In this document: in pieces, positions 24,601-35,109 of the stretch | How the letters are laid out: each line of letters opens with the position of its first letter | How positions within the stretch are numbered: the first letter of the stretch is position 1 | From: Apostichopus japonicus | Taxonomy: Eukaryota > Echinodermata > Holothuroidea > Aspidochirotida > Stichopodidae | Assembly: GCF_037975245.1 (NCBI RefSeq) | Contig: NC_092577.1 | Location: 35,146,898-35,210,897 of the forward strand | DNA: 64,000 nucleotides | Direction: 5' to 3' | The notes under the pieces: generated by a model | What the model was told of the DNA's origin: nothing | Seen by the model: only the letters and a program-made list of their open reading frames with translations | The model's database searches: none | Made by a program: the position numbers and the translations under genes

Positions 24601-27600
24601 TGCTAGGTGACAGACACAAAACTTCTCCACCAGTTTAGGTGCCTGTGAAGAGTCAATAGAGAGACCTGATTATAAAAATCAAACTTGAATCAGAACATTA
24701 ACCTTGTTTTTTGCTCCTTGCTTTGACTAATAATACAGATTCAGTTCAGCACCCTGTGCACTCTCTTTGAAAGTTACAATAACTTGCTTCCATTTCATCT
24801 TTCATGGGAGGTGGATGGGAAAGGGAAAGAGGGTGGGAAGTAGACAGGAGGCATTACAGGCAGTTGATCTGGTATGTGTAATTTCCTATGATAAATTTGG
24901 TATTAATTACAGTACAGAGTACTCTAAATGTTGTGTGTCGCAAAAACAATTTATATATATATATACTGTATATGCTACCAGGATTTTAAAAATGTTTGCA
25001 TTCTCTCAGAAAACCTTGCCTCCCTACAGTCTTTCATGAAAACATGCACTTTAAAATACCTCAACAAGTACGCACAATACTTAGTTGTACAGTAATGACA
25101 CCTGACAAAGCATTGGCTTGGGCGCAACGGAAGCCTATAGTGATAGGTCTATATTGTGCACGGAAAAATAATAATCAAATAATGAAAGCTGTAACTAGTA
25201 CTGGGGACAGTTACATTAGAAGTACTGTACTTTGCATTTAAACAATACACTTTTTGTTCATTGAGCATTGCAGTATGGGCGGCCTTTTGGGCAAAAAATA
25301 CAACGATGAAACAAGAGACAAACAGACAAGAACAAAGATGAAAAGGAACAATGATAAGAATGTAGATAAACGACATTTACTGCGCGAACTAAATGAAAGA
25401 TCGCCCCCACGATTGAAATTTTCCCATAGATCAAAACGAAAGTTGGGACAGAATCAAAAGGAATAGCGGGCAAAAACAAACGGCCGTCAAAACAGACGGC
25501 GATATTCTAAGCATGCCTCTTTTTCTTAGAAATACCCTCAGCATACGGCAATGGCGCAGCTCGAACCGGATCTTGCTGCATAGAAATTTTGTGTCTTAGC
25601 GTTATAATTATCAGGTCGATATGTACTTGGTCACGGTGACAAGGCCTGTCTATGATAACCATTATGACAGTGTCCCTCGTCTGCCTCTGCCCTGGCTAAA
25701 ACATTCCCTTGTGGGCACAATGACAACACGACAATAGTCCAAACAGTTCACTGACCTTGTAAAGCACTGTGCAGCATGGTAGGACAGAAGTGTCGTGCAT
25801 ACAAGATGTCGTAACTACATTTCGTAATATAACACAGTCAAGGAAAACCAAAACAGCGGAATCTGTCCCTTTTAGTTCATAGGCATTTGTTCGTTTCGCA
25901 TGAGAGCGTTTGTAATAGATTTCATGCGAATGTCCTTTTGCTTACAACATCTTCATTTTTATGGTGGCGATTGATCTTTTTGTTCTGAAATGTGGATCAA
26001 TTTTGACTTCCCTGTGCTCCTTGTTTATCCTTCAGTGGCATGTGTTTGATATGTTTCGCTAAATGATTGGTTTTTGTTTCTCTTTTTAACTGTGCCTTTC
26101 ACAATTTTTAGTATTACATATGTTTGTTTCATTTTGCCTATTTCTTCTTTTCCAATTTTCTTTCTTGTTTATTTGTTTCATCGTTGTATTTTTTGCCAAA
26201 TGGCTGCCCATACTGTAGATGCAAGAATGTTTGCAGACAATGGTTATAGGTACTATTAGCCAATCAAATCTCAGGAAATTTGGAAATGCACCATTGACTA
26301 CTGTAGTTTCAGAATGAAAATCTTTGTAACAGGAGTCTTGTTAGCTCTGTACTTGGCAGTTTTTCAAACAAATTCAATCATCTATACAAAGGATTGGAAG
26401 AAATTTCAGTTCTTTTGACAAGTTGTGGTGTTTTGAAAAGAAAGAAAGATACTTAAAAAAAGTGTTTGTTATGCTTTGCATGGACCTAGATGTGAGAGTG
26501 TGTACTACAAAAAGTTTGCGTCCCCTGGACGCAAGCAATTTGAAGGTTTGGCAAACCCTGGCTAAAAGATTGCGTCCCAGACGCAGAATCCTGCGTTTGT
26601 AACAATGCTGTATATATCTTTATATATATATAAATATATCAATATATATCTATATATATAAATATATCGATATATATATATATATACCATTTTATGGCAC
26701 CAATGATCCTAAACCTAAAAAACTTGCAATGACAATTGTAATCAGTAGATATACATATAATTCCATGTACTGTGTATTGACCATAAACTAAACTAACCAA
26801 AGTATATATACAGAATAGATCTGATGGTCCTCATCACCTCCCCCCTCTCCCCCACCCCTTCTTTCCACACCCTATTTTGTCAGATACTGTACATGATGAT
26901 GCTGGATGCCTGCTAACAAACTCCCACCCAAGAACAAAATGACTAACCCCTTGACTTTCCTTCCTAGATGATATATTTTCATCCATGTTTATTTGAATTC
27001 AAGATCACACTTTAATATTCTTTACCTGCATTCCTTTACCAGCCCCTGGTGGTCCTAAAAGAATAGCATTTATACCAATTCCAACCTCATCTTCATTGAC
27101 TTCCTCAACTGGACCACTTCCTTCTAGCTCAGCGGCCATTTTCTGTTTTTTTTCCTTCCAAAATTGTCAAAATTATTTTGAAATTGAAATAATAATCAAG
27201 ATCCCACTGTAGTAACGCAAAGACTAGTCTGCTGTGTGTACTTCTTTGGTTATTAATTTCCTTGCCTTTCCTTCAAAATTGCAATTTCAACTTTTTAAGA
27301 CTAGAGAAGGTTTAGCTTCAACGATCTATAGCCGTAACAGTCGGGAAATAGACAGTGAGGTGAGACAAACGTTGTCCAAATAATGGTTTCGAAAAGTCTG
27401 TGAACAGATAATATCTAGCACGACAAGGACAATTTCACTGCAGCCCAAAATTAATTACTCCAGATTTGTGTGACAGTCTGTACGAACAAGGAAACACTAC
27501 TGTCCGTCTGTTATAAACCTGTATAGTACCACAGCACCATAAGCAACTTCAGATCAATAATCCAAACAGTGCAATGTTGATTAAATCTTCCTCGGTACTT

Positions 27601-30600
27601 TTAACGACCAAAATCCCACGATATCACGACAGGCCTCAAGGTTAAATTGAACACTCTCTCGCTCATGAAACCTTTCGTCCGATGATTCCAATTAATGATG
27701 CTATAAACGTTAACACTACTGTAGAAGCACTTAGGTACTTTGAAATTAGTAGTACTGAAAAATCCAACACACATCTAGATCCACAGTAGGAGTATGTTGA
27801 CAAGTCTGGCTTGCAATATTTGCTATTTTTTTTATGACACTCCCTTAGTTATCTACAGGCCTGCATTTTTAAGAACATGACGTCAATTTGCTATATGGTA
27901 GGAACTGTTAATACCGTCTGCAATATCAATCAATGATATGTGCATGTGGTAATATTAAACAGATTCTTTACAGTTAGTAATAATGTTACGTTGCTAGCTG
28001 GTTATGAAATACAACGCATTTTACAACACACTAGTCCAAGCACAGCTAGAGTAGTATAAAAATGTCCCAGGACAGTGGATGCTATATCCTGGTGTATACA
28101 CTACTTTTCCTGCAATCGAAAAATGTTAACCTTCCCTCGGAAATTTCCTGGTACTGAATGTATCAAACAGGAAATGTATAGTGTGGTCTGCATAGAGCTA
28201 GTACAGCCCTATACTGCAGATATCTGTGAAAATAAATATGCTGATCCGATCTATGGAGATCCTTGCCTTACTAACACTTGAGCGTTTTTGAGTGTCTTCG
28301 GATTCACGGTAGAATCTGGTATGTACTGTGTACTGAAGGGTAATAAATGACAAGCATAACAGCTGGTCCCTGGTATTCAATACGAGTACAGTGTACTGTA
28401 TATACTGTATATTACAGTGCTTCAGATGTGCGTCAGTTGTTCACTATGGAATCCCAGGGCAAGTAAAATTGTTTTGTTGTATGTGACATGTACACTAACT
28501 ATATATGGGTATGCTTAAGTACTGATTCCCAGATCCCAGGGTACTAACAATAATGGTAGTACTGTATAGTTGTAGCACGGTGTACTACTATGCATGGCTA
28601 ACTAGTACAAGTCTAAATTGATTGGTCACACGTACCTACCAGGGCAGTTTTACCTCCAAGAGATTGGAATGATGAAAACTGATTGCAATTAAGAGTGATG
28701 TGGATGTTTTAAATATTTATGGAGCATAACGGGGGGGGGGGAAGGGGGAGGGGTTGCCTGAGGATGAGTAATGGGTATCACAAGCTTTAATAAATTAAGA
28801 GACAGATGAGATGACGATTGATGTGTGGGATGGGTAAATTAAATACAAACAGGGGACTGATTGTGAATTGATCTGATTCAGCATGTGTTTGAGGGGGTTT
28901 GTAGTACTATTGAAGTGCTAATGACCCTGCAATTTAGTGTGGCCCTTCTTTGGTTTATATGCATAGGAAATGTAATTATGTTGTAACTTTTGTAGAACAT
29001 ACAGTATCTTTGTTTAAGAAGATGGAGAAAGAAAGGGGGTGGGGTGGGGGGGGGTATGGAGAGTGTCAGGGAGAGAGAGAAGCCGGAAGGGGAGTGGAAG
29101 GGATACTTGTATACTGTTGTTAATGTGCACAGTATGGGTTGTAATTACTACAACTGCATACCTTTAGGGAGGGGAAAGGGGAGGGGAGTGATGGGAGAAT
29201 ATAATATATTGTTACTGCTAATGTGTATTGTATTCATGTATTGCAAATTACAACTACTGTAGGGTACTAGGGTTGAAGTATTTATCTTTGATTACACCGA
29301 CACTATTACTGTATATTAATATGGCAGAGACGGGGACCATGTTGATGCAGGATCGGGGAGGTGGAATTAGAGGAATGGGATGAGGTTGGTTAGGTAGGTA
29401 GGACTGATATAACAATACCTCACTTAATTTAACTGTCCAAACGTACCTGTCTCCCCCATACTGTACATGAGCACTCCTATTGTACCCACTGTACTGTGCC
29501 AAGGTAAAAACCTGTTGTAACATTTACCACTCCCCGACCCCAGCAAGGCCATTGCCCACATTCTCTTTCTTGAATATAATTCAGAACCCCTATAACCCCC
29601 TCCCCCCCTACCAACATGTACACTGCAAGGAGTTTAAATCAGTCTGTTCCTTCTACAACCCCACACAGTCAAATTAACTACACCTGTACTGTACTATACA
29701 TACAGTATGTATATAATACATACTGCAATATATATACAGTATAATAGTGTACATACATACAAAAACTGCTCAAGGAGAACCACATGATGAAACGCACATA
29801 GTTTTCTGACACAGTGAACACTCAGTTTGAATGCAGCATTCCAGTATGTCTTCAATACAGGACCTTCAGAAACTGATGTGTTTGCATAATCTTTGAAAAT
29901 ACTTGTGAATTTGTGAAACAAGGCTTAAAATACAGTGATGCTAACCTTTGTGTACAGTATAAGCCTTTTCCCTTGAGGGAACATTACTAATTCTACATGT
30001 GGGAGTTCATGGAAAAACCAGTGCTTAGTAACAAGCATACTGCAAAAGTAGTGGAAAGACATGTGAGGTAGTTTCAAAGTATCTAACAACCATTTTCAAA
30101 GAAGTTTTGTGCTAATTATCTAAAAGTACTAATAATGCAAGGCTAGAATTTTTCCATTTTAGTAATCAATTTTCTAAATGAAAAAACAAAGCTATGGGGC
30201 AGGGATACAGTAATTTAGGCTACTACAACAAAACTAATTTTTTGTCTAAGGTAAGTTACCAGACCTTGGAAACTGCAGGGGTAAGGGAGAAGATGTCACC
30301 CAATGTCGCCCCTTTTCAGCGATGGAGGCTGGGTGGGATGGGGGATGGGGAGGGGTTAGGAATACAACAATGAATAACTTTTATACAGGGTGAATACATG
30401 AGTATAATGTTACAGTGAATGGGAAGACAAATACTGGAAGGAAAAAACATAAGAAATGCTTTTAACAACTAGAACTCAATACTGGTTTTTAAACACTCAA
30501 CTGTCCAAATGTTATAAACACTACTGTGCATGTCTGCAATGTGTACAACACATTATGTGCAGACAATGCAGTTGGGTTTTGGTTCACTAGGTGAGGGGTA

Positions 30601-33600
30601 AAATTGAACATTTATAATTTTTAATAAATTCATAGGTAAAATATTTCTCATGACCTTTGTTTTTATCTTCTTCTCTTATTTCTCCTCCAAGGGTACAGTA
30701 TATCACTGAACTGTATAGCATTAGCTTGTTCCATACCCTTTGTGGGACCTTTTATCTGATTGGCAAACTATCTTGTTTGCTTAGATAAAATGGCAGATAT
30801 ACAGGATAGTGTGTAGGATGACTGTGTGAAAGGTGACACAGTCATGTCAGTACAGAATACAGTATGTAATTTACTATCTGCATAATGTTCAAATCAGTAT
30901 TAAATCTAATTTGCTTGGTTTGTTATGCAAACAAATTCATAATGTACAATTTAAAAGCTCTTCACTACGGTAGATCCATCCCATATATAGATTCTGTGGT
31001 CTTTCTACAGTGTCTCTGCAAGCACAATGGATGTGTTGTACATTAAGGAATACGAAAATATTTTAGGGTCCAAAATTTTGTAAAGTGCTTTTTGAGGTTG
31101 ATGAATATTCTTTCACGTAACATATTACGACTAATTTTATCTTTACATGACCTAGTGATACAAGATACTGTATGTTAACATTTTACCTCGAAAATATAGA
31201 AAGGAAAACAAACAGAAAGTTACATATATATATTTTGTATCTTTTGTGGCACTATGACATCACAGATTCACAGAATTCACAAAATGACAACTCACAAACA
31301 TGAATTCTTAAAACTAGGATAGAGCTCTCCCAAATTAAACTCTAGGAGATAGAGCTCTCCCAAATGGAAAAAATTTTCTTAGCTGTTTGAGTGAGTTGTA
31401 CATCACACTACAAGCTAAAATGGTGGTTGGGTTTGTACTACTTTGTAATAGCTCACCATATAAAGCCTGTGGTATAGTAAGTACACTGCATGTACTACTG
31501 TAAAGCCTGCCAGGGTTTACCTTTACAAAGTAGTTATATGTAGCATACACAGTTGAACATTTCATTCATGAACAATAACGTACATGATACGCAACTAGCT
31601 GCATGTCATACACAATTTTTTTGTAGTTTCTGGCAGCGATATTACTTAATTTCAAATTTTACGAACTTATGAAACTTTGTACTGACATGATAATGGAAAT
31701 GACTGTAGGTAATTTTTAATCATTGATTAAAAATTAGCTAAATATTAACTGAAAGATACCAAGTGCAGGGTTGATTTTATGCTATTTTTGGTCACTACAA
31801 AATGCAAACCTTGCCCACACTGTGCTTATTTATAAATGGTACTGTATGGCGTCTTCACCTTAACTTTGTTAAATTATCACATGTTGAAGGCATGACTTTG
31901 ATATCATATTGCAATGTTCTGATAGGAAGGAGGCATGGAGGTTGTGAAACAGGGAATTAAGATGGTGGAAACACTCCAACATGATGGAAAATTTATGATT
32001 GTAGCTTAGATCACAGATTGCAGAGTGCCTCATGTGGTGTGCAGAATTAAGGTTGTTGCTACGTACAGTACATGCATTAAAGAACAGAATACAGATACAG
32101 AATGCATTAAAATCTGTTAACTGTCACTGGCATTTAGCCAGTACAACTTTAGCACAAATTTCGAGGCAGGTCTGTGTACATCCACACTACAGTATTGTGA
32201 CTCAGATACACAGTACTGTTTATCATACGGCTGTTAGGAGAGAGGAGAGGGGAATTGGAAGGAAATAAGGAAAAAAATCCTTTTTCTTCATCACCATGGC
32301 AAAATCCTTGTTGTCCCACTTATTTTACACTGAATGCAACTTTTAACATTGTTCAACGTCCACTGGGATACATGTGTTTGTTTGTGTCAGTATTCTCAAC
32401 AAAAATTTGAAGTAGAAAATTTGTAAAGTGAACTATATATAATAAGCAACATGAGCATTGATGGCTGTTAGCCTTTGGGGTTTTGCTACCAAAACTCCAA
32501 CTGTCCTCTCCACCCCACTCATACAAATTAAGTAAAATTATTGGTTTGTTACAACATTGTGGATATACAATAAACCGGATCTGAGAAGTAATAAAGTTAC
32601 ACAAACTTTCCAACAGCCACTTCAAAAACAAGAAACATTTACTGTGAAACATGCTTCAAAGTCAATACATTTGAAAACTTTGAAAAGGTCATCAAAAATT
32701 CCTTTGCATTCAAAATTTTAATAGTGCTCACATGAAGATTCAATCCTCCAAAATGGCTTAGAGGTTGTTTCGGCAAGGTTATAAGGGTGGTAATTCGAAA
32801 ACGATATGAACAGTTGGTAAAGATAGAATTTTAACTGTTTACAAATGTCTAAATTGTAGCATATTGGGACCAGTATCACTGTACTTGGCATTATGACATA
32901 AAAATGTAGTTGCATACATTTGCCTGGCTTTCTGAGGAATATAACATTAAAAGACATGTCATGCATAAATATCCTTAAGATTCTTCCAAGAAGTAAAGTG
33001 TTATCCCCCTAAGCTTCAGGATATGTATTCCAAATGAATATAGATTAGGTTACCCTAAAAAACAACAACAAAAACATTGAAAACTTTGTACAACCCTAAG
33101 TTAGGCATTAGAACTGTTAGTGTTACTATGCTACTAGATCTAGGGGCCTAGAACTTGTAGTACTAGTACTATAGCCTAAGCCTAGGTCAAAATGGTTTCA
33201 GCTATTCTCCGCACACGGTACTTTCCGCTGAAAAATTTCAACAAATTGTAACTGCTGGATGAACAGTGGGGTAATAACAGTTGCTTTTCGCATGTCTGTT
33301 TGGTCGATAACCATGATGTAAAATTTCAAAGAATATGTTCCCCAGCAGTCAATATTCTTGAATATAGGTAGGGCCTAGGCTAGGTCTTGGCAGAATTCCC
33401 AGGCCACAGTAATATTACTTTATTAGACCTCATGAGGCATACGCCAAGGTTAGTCTACATGACAATTTCTGCAACACAGACTTGCCACTGAGGATTCAAT
33501 GATAAAAGTTCACAACTGTCATTTGAACCTTGGCAATTTGTCAAACTTACCTGGGTGCCTTTTCCTGCTCCTGGTGGTCCAAGTAGGATAGCATTTACAC

Positions 33601-33649
33601 CATCGCTATCGTCAGCTGTAGCAAGTTTAGGAGCTGCCACAGGTGCCAT
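21671..33649 (-). CDS. AK2: Adenylate kinase 2 (mitochondrial intermembrane-space type), complete
   Basis: Minus-strand exons 33551-33649 (ATG, first exon a), 24406-24642, 22431-22598 and 21671-21889 (stop TAA) join in phase to 240 residues, the normal AK2 length. It catalyses ATP + AMP = 2 ADP. The P-loop [10 protein letters not shown] is at 24-33, the AMP-binding stretch [12 protein letters not shown] at 42-53 and FLLDGFPRT at 98-106. The LID region with [12 protein letters not shown] and [18 protein letters not shown] falls in the third coding exon, then [12 protein letters not shown] and a C-terminus KDKVMFV. The LID and the short tail are those of AK2 rather than AK1 or AK3. A second first exon (27026-27139) can replace exon a. 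The intron between exon a and the common exon is about 8.9 kb. The gene is divergent from the PRPP synthetase and convergent with EIF2B4. Confidence 0.96.
24806..24895 (+). repeat. Dispersed repeat copy in AK2 intron
   Basis: GGTGGATGGGAAAGGG ... GGTGGGAAGTAGACAGGAGG ... GGTATGTGTAATTTCCTATG matches, with gaps and substitutions, about 16688-16772 in the EIF2B4 intron. It has no coding potential. The class of repeat is unknown. Confidence 0.6.
25271..26215. mobile_element. 945-bp nonautonomous element with ~44-bp terminal inverted repeats
   Basis: The left end starts CAGTATGGGCGGCCTTTTGG and continues with GCAAAAAATACAACGATG. The reverse complement of the right end starts CAGTATGGGCAGCCATTTGG and continues with CAAAAAATACAACGATG. 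About 44 bp match with three differences; beyond that only scattered AAACAA/GAAAA similarity remains. No transposase ORF is seen inside and no clear target-site duplication at the edges, so the superfamily is not assigned. It lies in the AK2 intron between first exon b and the common exon 2. Confidence 0.75.
26520..26690. repeat. GCGTCC palindromic cluster followed by AT microsatellite
   Basis: TTGCGTCCCCTGGACGCAA is a near-perfect inverted repeat, followed 50 bp on by TTGCGTCCCAGACGCAGAA and TCCTGCG. Immediately downstream (about 26610-26690) is an impure TATATA/AAATATATC microsatellite. It lies in the AK2 intron. Confidence 0.7.
27026..27139 (-). CDS. AK2: AK2 alternative first coding exon b with its own P-loop
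   Basis: ATG at 27139 on the minus strand opens 38 codons: [20 protein letters not shown], then [18 protein letters not shown], followed by a donor GTAAAG. Phase 0 matches the common exon at 24642, so splicing yields a full AK2 of 245 residues. The sequence just upstream is purine-rich with no pyrimidine tract, so this is more likely a first exon with its own promoter than an internal exon. Compared with exon a, the P-loop codons differ at most synonymous sites but the protein is the same, except that Thr after GKG is Met. The N-terminus is more acidic than in isoform a. Confidence 0.9.
27140..33550. other. AK2 intron between the two first exons
   Basis: 6.4 kb with no further recognisable exon. 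It is rich in short TACTGTA/TACAGTA words (dense at 28387-28425 and 29690-29755). It also has G-runs near 28730 and 29040 and a short direct repeat ATAGAGCTCTCCCAAAT near 31319 and 31350. The part next to 27139 should contain the promoter of first exon b; no TATA box or CpG island is obvious. Confidence 0.5.
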
Positions 33650-35109
33650 TTTTATAGTATTTTTCAGATGCAGTCGTTATACCTTACCACGACAATACTG
33701 GTGATTTATTCACACAATAAGAGAATGATGACTTCGCACAACTGATTGAAAGAAGGAATATAAATGGAGACAATATACCTGTTTGCTTGGCAATATACAG
33801 GTCGAATCGTGTGTAAAATACCACACTAAGAATTGCTGCAGTAACGTAGTGTAACTGATTTGTATGACTGTTTACACAGTACAGACACCGCTTGTCCACG
33901 TGGTGTATATGCGTTTAGTGTAGAAGCGAATACGGGTCCGAAAGAGTTACATTAACAACTTTATAAAAGATAGAACTTTGAAGCTGCCGTTGGAATTTCA
34001 ACATTGCTAACTCATTAAACATGAAATTAGATACGGAAAATTGATTACTTAGACCTACTTAGCCAAACGATGAATTCTCATTCCTATTTCATTTACCATA
34101 TAAGCTTCCTTACTTTAGTGTCTGTGATTGCCAAAGTACGATGAACTTTATAGAGGTGACGGTAAAATATTGACCTGGAATTGATGCAAAGGACTGGTGG
34201 TAAACATTATTCAGCCCAGCCAGCACCCGTCCTGAGGATTATTAACAAAAACTTGGCTGTAACATAACCATCATTTCAGTTTCGCGAAGTACCCAAGAAT
34301 CTTCTAATAAAGGTAGTAGTAACCAGAATTTTAGTTTGACTAAGTTAGACCTAACGTTAGGATCTAGTATATGGTATACTTACGATGTTCAGATCAGCTA
34401 GTCTACGTTATCGCGTAATCAGTTCCAATGATATATCTGTACTTGAAAATGGATTCTCAATATTTTACTAACATCGACCAAAGCTCACTAGGGCCCGAGA
34501 AGCTAACAAATACTTGTAACAGACCTATTATTATTATTTAGGACTTCCGTGACTTGGGCTTAGGCTATGCCCAAATTACTTCTAAGTTCTATACACTAGT
34601 TATATTAGTTAGGGCTTAGACAGTTAAAGTTAGACAATGCAAATACCTTTTCATAAGCATGATTTGTAATTGTAAATATGATATCGTATAATTTAAAATG
34701 ATTTTAAAATTTATCATAGCAATTATTTCAATTAGGTGCCTTTGCCATCCAATTGCCAATGTATCAGAATTTTAGGTAACTGCTAATTCTGTGGTAAATT
34801 CTTAATAATGTCGTAGTTGGTTTTAACTTATAATTGAATTAATCTCTTTCTGCCTTTAATTTTTCTGAATATCCTAAAAGGTTGGAATTATATTTGGCTA
34901 ATTTTTTTTACACATCTACATCCTTCATAGATCTTTAAAAACTTTCTTGAATTCTCATTAGGATATAAGAACAAGTAAAACAAGATGGTATAATAATATT
35001 ACAAGTTTAAGTCCCTGTGTCTGGCTATCCTGGTCAATACTTACTCATAAGTAACTCCAGATGGCTTATGTTTCTGATTCAATAAAGGGACCTAATATAG
35101 GTGTCAGTC
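33650..35109. promoter_or_regulatory. Divergent intergenic region between AK2 exon a (-) and the PRPP synthetase (+)
   Basis: 1.46 kb separates the two start codons, which point away from each other. No ORF of note is present. A TATAG followed by GTGTCAGTC directly before the PRPP synthetase ATG could be a 3' splice site, implying a noncoding first exon within this interval. A shared promoter is an inference from geometry only. Confidence 0.4.
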
